Below the pieces are notes generated by a model. The model worked only from the letters and a program-made list of their open reading frames with translations. It was not told the origin of the DNA and made no database searches. Shown here one piece after another: positions 24,371 through 33,330 of a stretch of DNA of 64,000 nucleotides; within the stretch, counting starts at the first letter, position 1; every line of letters starts with the position of its first letter. The position numbers and the translations under genes are program-made. The DNA comes from Neobacillus cucumis. GTDB taxonomy: Bacteria; Bacillota; Bacilli; Bacillales; Cytobacillaceae. The stretch lies in the NCBI RefSeq assembly GCF_002860255.1, contig NZ_PGVE01000042.1, positions 159,913 through 223,912 on the forward strand. Direction: 5' to 3'.

Positions 24371-26377
24371 TTATAACGGACGTTCCCAGAATCGTCCCTG
24401 AGCGATTCCCTCTATGAATAGAGGAATATCCGCTTTTGATAAATCATAAACACCAGGTGCATCTAACTGCACTCGACATCTTTCTAGTACCTTTTTATCT
24501 TTTACGGCCACTGCCAAAGGTTTAAAGTGTTTAAAGGTAGTTTCTATAAATTCCAATACAGGCGGCTCGACTTGGGAACTCTTACTAATCAATAGTGCTG
24601 CATCAAAAAGGCTTGAATCTGCCGTATCAAACGTATCGGTTACTTTTAGGACAGGACTTATCGTATACACTTTTTTTGCAACAATACTATAATTGATATT
24701 GAATTGTGCCAGAGTTCTTATCCAATCCGTTAATTTTTCATCATCTGCTTCACCGTTTAATAAGATGGCTACACATTTAGTAGCCGGTTGGCTAACTGTT
24801 TTTGCCATACTAAGTGCAGGGGATTTTTTATCTGATTTTACTTCAAGATTTTCTTCAGGAAGCTCTGCTCCAATATTGCCTGCGACTTCTTCAGCTATTT
24901 GCCGGTCGATATGATTTAAAAGCGCCACTGCGTTATTTTTAACCATTCCCGATTTACATTTCCCAAGCTCAAAGCTCAATGCATCTTTCAAGTGCTTTTG
25001 TTCAAATGGAGCTAAACTGTTGTAGAATAACTTCGCTTGAGAGTAAAAATCTAGAAAACTCTCACTTCGTCCTCTAATTTTACGACCGTCGATTTTTTCT
25101 TGATAGGATTCATAGCCTCCAAGTTCAACCGGCGCTGGTTCAGGCTGATTGGCATTTAAACCGTTTCGATGATAACTTGTTTGCCCTTGATGAATCGTCA
25201 TTTGGTGCATCCCATCCCGTTGATTGTTATGGAATGGACAGACCGGTTGATTAATCGGAATCTGATGGAAGTTGGGACCTCCCAGACGGGAAAGCTGTGT
25301 ATCTGTATAGGAAAATAAACGTCCTTGTAAAAGAGGGTCGTTTGAAAAATCAATGCCTGGTACTACATGACCGGGATGAAAAGCGACTTGTTCAGTTTCT
25401 GCAAAAAAGTTTTGAACATTGCGGTTTAAGGTCATTTTACCAACGATCTTTACAGGTACTTCTTCTTCTGGCCATAATTTAGTTGGGTCTAAAATGTCAA
25501 AATCAAAGTTGAATTCATCTTTTTCAGGAATGATCTGTAACCCTAGCTCCCATTCTGGAAAATCTCCTTTTTCAATCGCTTCATACAAGTCTTGGCGATG
25601 GAAGTCAGGATTTTTACCTGCTATCCTCTGTGCTTCATCCCAGACTAGTGAATGAACACCAAGCTTAGGCTTCCAGTGGAATTTTACAAAATGTGCATCC
25701 CCATCCGCATTGATCAATCGGAACGTGTGCACACCAAATCCCTCCATCATCCGTAAGCTGCGCGGGATGGCACGGTCACTCATTGCCCACATAACCATAT
25801 GGGCTGATTCGTGATTTTGGCCAATGAAATCCCAAAACGTATCGTGAGCGCTTGCCCCTTGTGGAATTTCCGTATGAGGTTCAGGTTTAAGAGCATGTAC
25901 AAAGTCAGGAAACTTAATCGCATCCTGAATAAAGAAGACAGGCATATTATTACCAACTAAATCAAAGTTGCCTTCATCTGTATAAAATTTGGTCGCAAAT
26001 CCTCGGACGTCGCGAACCGTATCACTTGACCCTTTAGAGCCCTGTACTGTTGAGAAGCGTACAAAAACCGGTGTCGTTTTGGAGGTATCAGTGAGAAAGT
26101 CAGCTTTCGTATATTCCACCAAAGAATCATAGAGTTGAAAGATTCCATGGGCTCCTACGCCACGGGCATGAACAACCCGTTCTGGAATGCGTTCATGGTC
26201 AAAATGGGTCATCTTTTCTCGAAAATGAAAATCCTCCATCAATGTCGGTCCTCTTAACCCTGCCTTTAAAGAGAACTCGTCTTCAGATACTTTTAGCCCT
26301 TGGTTTGTAGTCAAAGGAGCCTTTTCTTCATTATTAATAGAAAATTTTTTTAATTGAACAGCCTTCTTATTTTCCAT
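24371..26377 (-). CDS. katE: Large-subunit (clade 2) haem catalase
   Basis: The protein has 668 aa from ATG 26377. It is a large monofunctional catalase with an extra C-terminal flavodoxin/DJ-1-like domain (about 520-668). The distal haem histidine is His70 in RVVHARGVGAHG, the essential Asn lies in FDLVGNNMPVFFIQD, and the proximal Tyr in RLFSYTDTQLSRLGG. It breaks down hydrogen peroxide in the cytoplasm. The start at 26377 is chosen because GAGGAGGATC precedes it; an upstream in-frame ATG lacks such a site. A sigma-B-like promoter lies about 70 bp upstream, matching the known sigma-B control of katE in Bacillus subtilis. A decayed copy of part of its C-terminal domain lies near 52.8-53.0 kb. 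Confidence 0.94.
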   Translation of the reverse strand: MENKKAVQLKKFSINNEEKAPLTTNQGLKVSEDEFSLKAGLRGPTLMEDFHFREKMTHFDHERIPERVVHARGVGAHGIFQLYDSLVEYTKADFLTDTSKTTPVFVRFSTVQGSKGSSDTVRDVRGFATKFYTDEGNFDLVGNNMPVFFIQDAIKFPDFVHALKPEPHTEIPQGASAHDTFWDFIGQNHESAHMVMWAMSDRAIPRSLRMMEGFGVHTFRLINADGDAHFVKFHWKPKLGVHSLVWDEAQRIAGKNPDFHRQDLYEAIEKGDFPEWELGLQIIPEKDEFNFDFDILDPTKLWPEEEVPVKIVGKMTLNRNVQNFFAETEQVAFHPGHVVPGIDFSNDPLLQGRLFSYTDTQLSRLGGPNFHQIPINQPVCPFHNNQRDGMHQMTIHQGQTSYHRNGLNANQPEPAPVELGGYESYQEKIDGRKIRGRSESFLDFYSQAKLFYNSLAPFEQKHLKDALSFELGKCKSGMVKNNAVALLNHIDRQIAEEVAGNIGAELPEENLEVKSDKKSPALSMAKTVSQPATKCVAILLNGEADDEKLTDWIRTLAQFNINYSIVAKKVYTISPVLKVTDTFDTADSSLFDAALLISKSSQVEPPVLEFIETTFKHFKPLAVAVKDKKVLERCRVQLDAPGVYDLSKADIPLFIEGIAQGRFWERPL

Positions 26378-26449
26378 TGTGATCCTCCTCACGAAATATG
26401 TATACACATAAAAAAGAAAGAGCAGGTAAATGAATTACCCACTCCTTCG

Positions 26450-26475
26450 GTACCCTTTTTAGCGGAAAGTGAAAC
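26450..26475 (-). promoter_or_regulatory. Sigma-B-type promoter of katE
   Basis: On the minus strand GTTTCA (26475-26470), a 14-bp spacer and GGGTAC (26455-26450) match the sigma-B consensus in nine of twelve positions with ideal spacing. The predicted leader is about 60 nt. Confidence 0.75.
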
Positions 26476-26586
26476 GTATTGTAATATGAAATCGTTCAAA
26501 GCAGTTTCGTGAGTCGAGAACCTCAGTAACAGCTGTGAACAGTACTTATTTGTATGATAATAAGTATTCGATCGACAGTACAGGTA

Positions 26587-27657
26587 TCATTTTCTAGTTT
26601 CTTTTCTGATAACGGGCGCTATTTCCATTGCCAATCGCTCGATGTTTTCAACAACCTTTTTATAAGGCATACCACCAATATCCATTTGTGCCATAAACCG
26701 CTGGTGACCAAACAGCTCGTATTGGCGCATGATTTTTTCGATTATCTGCTCTGAACTGCCGACAAAAAGGGCTGATTCCTTTCCTGAAATCTGATCAAAT
26801 TCTTCTCTTGAGAAAGTTTTATTTACCCCCTGCTGCAGGTTAAGATGGTGCCAATAATTTGAGTGATATAGGTAAAATTCCTCTTTTGCCTGCTCATTTG
26901 TCTTTGAAATATAAGCGTGTCCAGTAACCGCAACTTTCAAATTTTCTGGCACATGACCGTATTCAGCAGCTGATTCCCGATATTGATCAATAAACGGCTT
27001 ATACAAGCTTGGATCCCCGCCTAGTATCGCTAGGGCCAAGCCAGTACCTAATCTACCGGCTCGTTCTGCACTTTTGAGTGTCCCGCCAACGCCTACCCAT
27101 ATTGGAATCTTTTGTTGAATAGGGCGCGGTGCGATTTCAGCAGCGTTTAATGATGGACGATAGCGGCCATTCCATGTAACTAATTCCTTCTCATTTAGCT
27201 TTAGAAGAAGGTCTATGTGTTCATGAAACAGTTCATCATAAGTGTTTATATCGTATCCGAAAAGAGGGAAGGAGTCTAAAAAAGCCCCCCGACCTGTAAT
27301 TATTTCTGCTCGGCCATTTGATATAAGATCTAGTGTTGCAAAATCCTCGAATAAACGAACAGGATCCACGGTATTTAATACTGTGGTAGCACTTGTCAGT
27401 TTAATTCGCTTTGTGACTTGTGAAATGGCTGATAAGACAACCGGGGGGGAGGACACGGCATAATCTAAACGATGATGTTCGCCCACGCCAAATACATCTA
27501 GCCCAGCTTCATCTGCCATTTTTGCCGCATTGATTATTTCTTCTATTCGCTGCTTTGCGCTGATGGTTTTTCCAGTAAGTGGATTTGGGTATAAATCGGC
27601 TAATGAATAAACTCCAATCTCCATCCTATTTGCAGACTGCAAATTACTCTCCTCCAA
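26587..27657 (-). CDS. Luciferase-like (LLM class) flavin-dependent monooxygenase
   Basis: The 356-aa protein belongs to the bacterial luciferase-like TIM-barrel family: EIGVYSLADLYPNPLTG, DVFGVGEHHRLDYAVSSPPV, ISNGRAEIITGRGAF and PIWVGVGG are typical. Members use reduced flavin (FMN or F420) with O2. It is a single gene between katE and the fucoside region, and its physiological substrate is unknown. It starts at ATG 27657, with GGAGGAG just upstream on the minus strand. The oxidative-stress neighbour katE is suggestive, but they have separate promoters. Confidence 0.83.
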   Translation of the reverse strand: MEESNLQSANRMEIGVYSLADLYPNPLTGKTISAKQRIEEIINAAKMADEAGLDVFGVGEHHRLDYAVSSPPVVLSAISQVTKRIKLTSATTVLNTVDPVRLFEDFATLDLISNGRAEIITGRGAFLDSFPLFGYDINTYDELFHEHIDLLLKLNEKELVTWNGRYRPSLNAAEIAPRPIQQKIPIWVGVGGTLKSAERAGRLGTGLALAILGGDPSLYKPFIDQYRESAAEYGHVPENLKVAVTGHAYISKTNEQAKEEFYLYHSNYWHHLNLQQGVNKTFSREEFDQISGKESALFVGSSEQIIEKIMRQYELFGHQRFMAQMDIGGMPYKKVVENIERLAMEIAPVIRKETRK

Positions 27658-28100
27658 ATGGTTTAAATTAGCTTTTTGCTTATTTTATTCAGACTTTTTT
27701 AAAAAGGAATTATTCTTATTGTTAAAAATTAGATCTTCATTACAGAGGCTTTAAATTTCTTGCGGCTAATATTGTGAGAAAGCTGTAGATAGAGGGTTTT
27801 GAAAAAGGTTTGAGCGGCTCTAAAATACTTTCAAATTATTACAACTCAGCAGGAACTGATGATAGAGACCATATGTGAAAAAAGTCTTTTTTGGTGTCCG
27901 AAAGCCCTTCCATTGTTTATACTAAAAAAGAAAAGGAAAAAGTTGTTAGATTAACCAAATTTGCTGAAGGTTTTGCTGCACGGAAATAGGATTATATGCA
28001 AGTTCAAATGATGAAGAAGGAATAACACAGCTTGTTTTAAATTGGTTTGAGTAAATAGGGTTATAAAAATTTTCGTGATCAAAAGGGGAGGCTGGTAATA
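27658..28100 (+). other. 443-bp intergenic stretch with a decayed coding remnant
   Basis: No intact gene is seen. From about 27879 to 27968 the plus strand is open for 30 codons (ending KFAEGFAARK) and stops. A coding-like stretch in another frame follows (about 27996-28053, ITQLVLNWFE then stop). This looks like the end of a gene broken by frameshifts, but I cannot identify it. The last 20 bp hold the AAAAGGGGAGG site of the esterase gene. Confidence 0.4.
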
Positions 28101-29846
28101 ATGACAGAGACAAGTAGTTTAATACAAGATGAAAATAGAAATGTAGAACTTAAGGCACCAAAAGATCCAGTGGAAAGACGAAGTAGTTTTTACATTATGT
28201 ATGAGACTGTGATCGAGGCAACTCCGCGTAATGAGGGCAAGCCTTCAGAGGAAATCTATTTAGAAGGCGATCAATTAAAAAATTTAGCACGACTTGCAGG
28301 TGGCGTTACAGATGAGAAAATATTGAATCTCCTTGAGAATTGTAAGGGGGTTCATGAATTGGTTCACAGTATAGGTATAGTGATAAAATCAGGCAATGAT
28401 CAGATTGGAAACGTAAATTTTGAGTTATCTCATTATGGGAAAGGAAAAAAATATGAAACTGGAACACTACTGAGAGTTCCATGTACTACTGATGGAACGG
28501 AGATGATTTTGAAACTTGAGGATGATCAATGGCCCCAAGATGATGTTGTTCCTGGAAAATTAGCTTTCGAATTTGACTGTCCTGGTGAAGTAGCATCAGC
28601 GAGTGTCAGATTCTTTTTGCATGATGCCTATAAGGTACCTGAGAGATCAGAGGACCCACCGGTTGCATTTGGTTCGGAAGGGTATCAAGCCATGATTAGT
28701 AAATCTCTTTTAAGTAAAGGTAATAATCAAAGGTTGAAAGCGGCAATTGAAAAAGCTGAAAGAGGTGAGGATGTTACCATTGCTTATATAGGGGGCTCCA
28801 TTACCCAAGGTGCAGGGGCAAAACCAATTCAAACGAATTGTTACGCCTATCAATCCTATTTGAAATTCAGAGAAATGTTTGGGAAAGATGGTGGGGACAA
28901 TGTACATTTTGTAAAGGCCGGTGTGGGAGGAACACCATCTGAGCTCGGCATGATCCGCTATGAACGGGATGTTTTAAAAAATGGAACAGTGGAGCCGGAT
29001 ATTATTATTGTTGAGTTTGCGGTAAATGATGCAGGGGACGAAACAAATGGAGTTTGTTATGAGAGTTTAGTCGTAAAAATACTTTCTTCGGCTAACCACC
29101 CTGCCGTGATTTTGTTGTTTAGCGTGTTTGTAAATGACTGGAATTTACAGGACAGGCTTGCTCCCGTGGGAGAGCATTATGATCTCCCGATGGTAAGTAT
29201 AAAGGATGCAGTTGTAGAGCAGTTTAAGCTTACAAAGGAGGAAGGAAACATCATCACCAAGCGGCAATTTTTTTATGATATCTATCATCCAACCAATGAC
29301 GGTCATTCTATAATGGCAGATTGCCTTTCCTATCTTTTTTCTGAAACGAAAAAATCCATTAGAGATAATACTGACATTACGATAGATAAAACACCAGTTA
29401 TAGGCAATCATTTTAAGGATGTTCAGTTACTTGACAGGATTGATAACCAGATTATGGCAAGGATTGAAAAGGGCGGTTTTTGGGAAACCGATGTTGATTT
29501 GCAGAAGGTAGAAATGGATACTAACTCTTTCCTGACTCCGCAATTTCCAAATAACTGGATGCATACAGCTGATTCAGGAAAAGAAAGCTTCAAAATGACG
29601 ATAAACTCAAGAAGTCTCATCCTTGTTTTTAAGGATTCGGGAGGCAGTGAGTTTGGAACAGCGAATATTTTTGTAGATGGGAAACATATAAAAACCGCAG
29701 ACCCTCATGAGATTAACTGGACCCATTGCAATGCTGTAATCTTATATCAAGAGGATGTCTGCAGGGAGCATCAGGTAGAAATCAAGATGGCTTCCGAAAA
29801 TGAAGATAAGCGATTTACTATTTTAGGATTTGGATATACCTTATAA
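28101..29846 (+). CDS. SGNH/GDSL hydrolase, probable carbohydrate esterase
   Basis: This 581-aa cytoplasmic protein has an N-terminal beta-rich region (about 1-190) and an SGNH hydrolase domain (about 220-420), then a further beta-rich C-terminal part. The catalytic residues can be read: Ser233 in YIGGSITQG, the block II Gly in GVGGT, the block III Asn in FAVNDAG, and Asp393 with His396 in DIYHP. Such enzymes remove acetyl or similar groups from sugars. It lies upstream of the fucose genes on the same strand but has its own terminator and no LacI-type palindrome, so membership of the regulon is uncertain. A role in deacetylating imported fucosylated oligosaccharides is inference. Confidence 0.8.
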   Translation: MTETSSLIQDENRNVELKAPKDPVERRSSFYIMYETVIEATPRNEGKPSEEIYLEGDQLKNLARLAGGVTDEKILNLLENCKGVHELVHSIGIVIKSGNDQIGNVNFELSHYGKGKKYETGTLLRVPCTTDGTEMILKLEDDQWPQDDVVPGKLAFEFDCPGEVASASVRFFLHDAYKVPERSEDPPVAFGSEGYQAMISKSLLSKGNNQRLKAAIEKAERGEDVTIAYIGGSITQGAGAKPIQTNCYAYQSYLKFREMFGKDGGDNVHFVKAGVGGTPSELGMIRYERDVLKNGTVEPDIIIVEFAVNDAGDETNGVCYESLVVKILSSANHPAVILLFSVFVNDWNLQDRLAPVGEHYDLPMVSIKDAVVEQFKLTKEEGNIITKRQFFYDIYHPTNDGHSIMADCLSYLFSETKKSIRDNTDITIDKTPVIGNHFKDVQLLDRIDNQIMARIEKGGFWETDVDLQKVEMDTNSFLTPQFPNNWMHTADSGKESFKMTINSRSLILVFKDSGGSEFGTANIFVDGKHIKTADPHEINWTHCNAVILYQEDVCREHQVEIKMASENEDKRFTILGFGYTL

Positions 29847-29893
29847 AATTTCATGTCCTATGATGATGGGAAAAGCAATATTTTTCCGTAGTA

Positions 29894-29940
29894 AAAATGA
29901 CTGGAGGCATTTTCATGAAAGAGCCTCCAGTCATTTTATT
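29894..29940 (+). terminator. Terminator after the esterase gene
   Basis: A perfect 15-bp stem (29894-29908 with 29923-29937) has a 14-nt loop and ends in TTTTATT. Confidence 0.88.
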
Positions 29941-30036
29941 TTATTCTAAAAGATTGAATTTTTGGGATTAATACAGATTTGTTATGGTACATATGAGCCC
30001 TGTTCTTTTTTTTGAAATCTTTTCCTTACAATCGTA

Positions 30037-30065
30037 TTGACTAGGATGACCCTAGGTGTTAAATT
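30037..30065 (+). promoter_or_regulatory. Sigma-A promoter of the lactonase-aldo/keto reductase operon
   Basis: TTGACT (30037-30042), a 17-bp spacer and TAAATT (30060-30065) lie just before a LacI-type operator. The same arrangement is found before the GH95 operon. Confidence 0.75.
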
Positions 30066-30067
30066 AG

Positions 30068-30081
30068 TGTTATCGATAACA
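30068..30081. promoter_or_regulatory. LacI-family operator, copy 1
   Basis: The perfect 14-bp palindrome TGTTATCGATAACA begins 3 bp after the -10, so a bound repressor would cover the transcription start. Confidence 0.85.
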
Positions 30082-30194
30082 AAAAAGAGAAACACTTAAT
30101 GTGTAACATAGGAATTTACATCAATTTTACCGCTCTATAATGGATTTAATAATTTATTTATTTTTTAGAGTTTAATAGGAAAGGAATCTAAAAT

Positions 30195-31034
30195 ATGCGA
30201 ATTGATTCTCATCAGCACTATTGGAAAATTAGCCGTAATGACTATGGCTGGATTACTCCGGAAATACCTGTACTATATCGTGATTTTTTAGAAACAGACC
30301 TAAGGACAATCCTAGAAAAAAACAAAATCGATAAAACTATTGTGGTTCAGGCTGCACCAACGATAGAAGAAACAGAATTCATCCTATCACTTAGTGAAAA
30401 TTCCGAAACCATTGCTGGCGTGGTCGGATGGATTGATATAGAAAACCCTTCTTATATAGAACAACTCCATCAGTTTAGAAAAAATCCAAAATTTGTTGGA
30501 ATTCGAATTATGATACAAGATATGCCGGATGAGAAAATAATTTTAACTCCGCGTTATATGGAGGCATTTTCTTATTTTGAGAAAATGGATATCCCTGTGG
30601 ATTTCCTAGTCAAGTCCGATCAGCTTTCCGTAGTACTTGAATTATTAAAACAGGTTTCCTTACGAGCAGTCATTGACCATATAGCTAAGCCAGACATTAA
30701 AACAGGGACAATCGAGCCATGGAAAGGCCAAATCAAAGAGATCGCGAATTATCCCAATATTTATTGCAAGTTATCTGGAATGGTGACTGAAGCGAATCAT
30801 CAAAATTGGAAAGTGGAAGAATTTATTCCATATGTCCAACACATAGTCAAGGAATTCGGAGTTAACCGGGTTATGTTTGGCAGTGATTGGCCTGTTTGTT
30901 TGCTTGCTGCAAGCTATGATGAAGTTTATAACCTTTTAAAACAAACACTTCCTCAAAATTTAACTGAAGCTGAAGAAGAAAGTATTTTTGGAGGTAATGC
31001 ATTAAAGTTTTATAAATTAGAATTGGATAAATAG
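30195..31034 (+). CDS. L-fuconolactonase-type amidohydrolase
   Basis: The 279-aa protein belongs to the COG3618 amidohydrolase family of sugar lactonases. It begins MRIDSHQHYW, with the metal-site HxH, and has RAVIDHIAKPD and FGSDWPVC, the metal and catalytic Asp motifs of the TIM-barrel. Family members open L-fucono-1,5-lactone, L-rhamnono-lactone or 4-sulfomuconolactone. The neighbouring fucosidases point to L-fuconolactone. It is the first gene of a two-gene operon with the aldo/keto reductase, under a LacI-type operator. It would be the second step of the oxidative fucose route. Confidence 0.87.
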   Translation: MRIDSHQHYWKISRNDYGWITPEIPVLYRDFLETDLRTILEKNKIDKTIVVQAAPTIEETEFILSLSENSETIAGVVGWIDIENPSYIEQLHQFRKNPKFVGIRIMIQDMPDEKIILTPRYMEAFSYFEKMDIPVDFLVKSDQLSVVLELLKQVSLRAVIDHIAKPDIKTGTIEPWKGQIKEIANYPNIYCKLSGMVTEANHQNWKVEEFIPYVQHIVKEFGVNRVMFGSDWPVCLLAASYDEVYNLLKQTLPQNLTEAEEESIFGGNALKFYKLELDK

Positions 31035-31069
31035 AAATCAAAAAAAATTGGAAGTAATGGAGGAAAGAC

Positions 31070-32011
31070 ATGAAATACAGAAAGCTTGGACAAACAGGTT
31101 TGGATGTACCGATTCTTAGTTTCGGGGCTTCTTCACTTGGCTCCGTATTTAGAGATATTGATGAAAACGAAGGAATAAAGACGGTTCATACCGCAATTGA
31201 TCATGGAATGAACTTAATTGATGTGTCTCCTTATTATGGACTAACTAAGGCGGAAACCGTTCTCGGTAAAGCTATAAGTGAAATACCAAGAGAAAAATAT
31301 ATTTTATCCACAAAAGCGGGACGCTACGGGGAAAATCATTTCGATTTTTCTAAAAAGCGGATCATCGAAAGTATTGAAGAGAGCTTATCAAGATTAAAAA
31401 CGGATTATGTAGACATCTTATTTCTACATGATATTGAATTTGGGTCATTGGATCAAATCATGGCAGAAGGTATACCTGCTTTACAACAATTAAAAAAGCA
31501 AGGGAAAATCAGGTTCTTTGGTGTTTCAGGACTGCCCCTGACCATTTTTGAACACGTTCTCAGTCAGACTGAACTGGATGTGATTTTATCTTACTGTCAT
31601 TATTCATTGAATGATACATCTCTATTATCACTTATTCCTCTTCTTGAAGAGAAAAAGGCAGGATTGATCAATGCCTCCCCTTTGTCGATGGGATTATTAA
31701 GTTCGAGACCTGTTGCTGATTGGCATCCTGCCAGTGAAGAAATTCGCATGATTTGCAAACAGGCTGCCGAGTTTTGTAAGGAAAATGGAACAGACTTATC
31801 TAAATTGGCGATCCAATTTTCCGTCCAAAACGAAATAATTCCTACAACTTTGGTGAGTACTGCAAGTGTCGAAAACATTAAGAAAAATATTGAATGGACA
31901 GATGAACCGGTAGATGTGGAGTTGTTGAATAGTATTCTTGAGATATTGGAACCCATTCATAATAAAACATGGCCTAGCGGTAACCCTGAATTTTCAGTGA
32001 AATTAATATAA
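31070..32011 (+). CDS. Aldo/keto reductase, probable L-fucose (aldose) 1-dehydrogenase
   Basis: The 313-aa protein is an aldo/keto reductase. The catalytic tetrad is visible as Asp and Tyr in LIDVSPYYG, Lys in STKAGR and His in FLHDIE. It resembles the L-galactose/D-threo-aldose 1-dehydrogenase branch, which oxidises C1 of L-fucose and related sugars with NAD(P)+. It follows the lactonase by 35 bp in the same operon, which fits dehydrogenase plus lactonase as the first two oxidation steps. One of the two SDR proteins downstream could share or take over this step. Confidence 0.83.
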   Translation: MKYRKLGQTGLDVPILSFGASSLGSVFRDIDENEGIKTVHTAIDHGMNLIDVSPYYGLTKAETVLGKAISEIPREKYILSTKAGRYGENHFDFSKKRIIESIEESLSRLKTDYVDILFLHDIEFGSLDQIMAEGIPALQQLKKQGKIRFFGVSGLPLTIFEHVLSQTELDVILSYCHYSLNDTSLLSLIPLLEEKKAGLINASPLSMGLLSSRPVADWHPASEEIRMICKQAAEFCKENGTDLSKLAIQFSVQNEIIPTTLVSTASVENIKKNIEWTDEPVDVELLNSILEILEPIHNKTWPSGNPEFSVKLI

Positions 32012-32069
32012 TAAATTAGAGTCAGATTTATAGAATCGTAAAATTGAAATAATAATTTATTATTTTAGC

Positions 32070-32098
32070 TTGAACTTAGTGAATATATAGAATATTAT
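32070..32098 (+). promoter_or_regulatory. Sigma-A promoter of the ABC importer operon
   Basis: TTGAAC (32070-32075), a 17-bp spacer and TATTAT (32093-32098) are followed by two LacI-type operators. The leader to the first gene is long (about 230 nt). Confidence 0.7.
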
Positions 32099-32109
32099 AA
32101 ACTTATTAA

Positions 32110-32123
32110 TGATATCGATAACA
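32110..32123. promoter_or_regulatory. LacI-family operator, copy 2 (one mismatch)
   Basis: TGATATCGATAACA differs from the palindrome in one position. It is the first of a tandem pair just downstream of the predicted transcription start. Confidence 0.75.
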
Positions 32124-32143
32124 CAATGTTATTTATAATTATT

Positions 32144-32157
32144 TGTTATCGATAACA
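32144..32157. promoter_or_regulatory. LacI-family operator, copy 3
   Basis: A perfect TGTTATCGATAACA has its centre 34 bp from that of copy 2, close to three helical turns. This would allow cooperative binding of two dimers. Confidence 0.85.
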
Positions 32158-32221
32158 TAAATAAAACATATTAGAAAAAATAGGGATGTGATCTGTGATA
32201 TTTTAATAGAATCTACAATTC

Positions 32222-32235
32222 TGAAAGCGTTTTAA
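32222..32235 (+). promoter_or_regulatory. cre box (CcpA site) in the importer leader
   Basis: TGAAAGCGTTTTAA is a good cre match. It lies about 120 bp into the transcribed leader, where CcpA can act as a roadblock. Confidence 0.6.
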
Positions 32236-32332
32236 CCAACGTGCTATTTTGACATCAAAAACATACAAATTAGGGGCTAATTAATCTTAAAAGCTTAAAT
32301 TTCAAAAGGATAACGGTAAGGAGGGATTTAAA

Positions 32333-33298
32333 ATGAAAACGGTAACAGTAAATCAGCAAACCCTTTCAGCATCTAAAAAAAGAAAAGTTGGTACTAGCAA
32401 GGCATTGAAAAGCCTGCGAAAACATTGGCAGTTTTATTTACTGATTATTCCTTCCGTCCTCTATTTTATTATCTTTAAGTACATTCCCATGCTTGGAACT
32501 ATTATTGCGTTTAAGGATTACAATGTGGTTCAAGGAATCATGGGAAGTCCTTGGGTAGGGCTTAAGTACTTTAAACTATTTTTTGATAACCCGGCGGCTT
32601 GGGATCTTATTAAGAATACATTGTTTATAAGTTTGTATGATATTGCAGCGTGCTTCCCATTGCCAATCATTTTGGCTATAGCCCTTAATGAAATACGTCA
32701 AGGCCGGTTCAAAAAATTTGTACAGATTGTTACTTATGCTCCATATTTCATTTCTACAGTTGTATTAGTTTCCATGATTATTGTGTTGACATCACCAAGG
32801 CTTGGAATTTTTAATCACATCTTAGAAGCAATCGGACTTCATTCCATTAATTTTATGGGTGACCCTGGTTTATTCCGTTCCATATATGTTTGGTCGGATG
32901 TTTGGCAATTGACAGGTTATTCAGCCGTCATATATCTAGCCGCTCTTTCGGGTATTGATACTTCACTATATGAAGCGGCAAAAATAGATGGTGCATCAAG
33001 ACTGCAAAAAATTATCCATGTTGATCTGCCAGGGATTATGCCGGCTATTACGATTATTTTAATTTTAACAGTTGGAAACGTTATGGGAGTTGGGTTTGAA
33101 AAAATATTTTTAATGCAAAATCCGCTCAATTTAGATACATCAGAGGTGCTTTCAACCTACGTATACAAAATGGGTCTTCTAAATGCAAACTACAGTTTTG
33201 CAGGAGCGATTGGACTTTTTAACTCTGTAGTAAACTTAATACTTCTTTTATTGGCAAATTTATTTGCGAAACGAATTTCAGGAAATAGTCTATGGTAA
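32333..33298 (+). CDS. Sugar ABC transporter permease (LplB-type)
   Basis: The 321-aa integral membrane protein has six hydrophobic segments, starting with FYLLIIPSVLYFIIFKYIPM, and the binding-protein-dependent transport signature in YEAAKIDGASRLQKIIHVDLPGI (split here over the EAA loop). It is the LplB/YteP type of CUT1 permease. The next genes encode the second permease and the solute-binding lipoprotein. No ATPase gene is present in the operon or window, so a shared ATPase such as MsmX is expected elsewhere. The likely cargo is a fucosylated oligosaccharide. Confidence 0.88.
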   Translation: MKTVTVNQQTLSASKKRKVGTSKALKSLRKHWQFYLLIIPSVLYFIIFKYIPMLGTIIAFKDYNVVQGIMGSPWVGLKYFKLFFDNPAAWDLIKNTLFISLYDIAACFPLPIILAIALNEIRQGRFKKFVQIVTYAPYFISTVVLVSMIIVLTSPRLGIFNHILEAIGLHSINFMGDPGLFRSIYVWSDVWQLTGYSAVIYLAALSGIDTSLYEAAKIDGASRLQKIIHVDLPGIMPAITIILILTVGNVMGVGFEKIFLMQNPLNLDTSEVLSTYVYKMGLLNANYSFAGAIGLFNSVVNLILLLLANLFAKRISGNSLW

Positions 33299-33330
33299 TG
33301 ATTTTGCAAGAATAGGAGGGTGAGTATTTA

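Larger units (their letters stand above)
30011..30083 (+). repeat. Promoter block, copy 1 (73 bp, duplicated at 39052-39124)
   Basis: This block aligns without gaps to 39052-39124 at roughly three quarters identity. It contains -35, -10 and the LacI-type operator in the same spacing. A duplication of a whole regulatory unit is likely. Confidence 0.7.
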
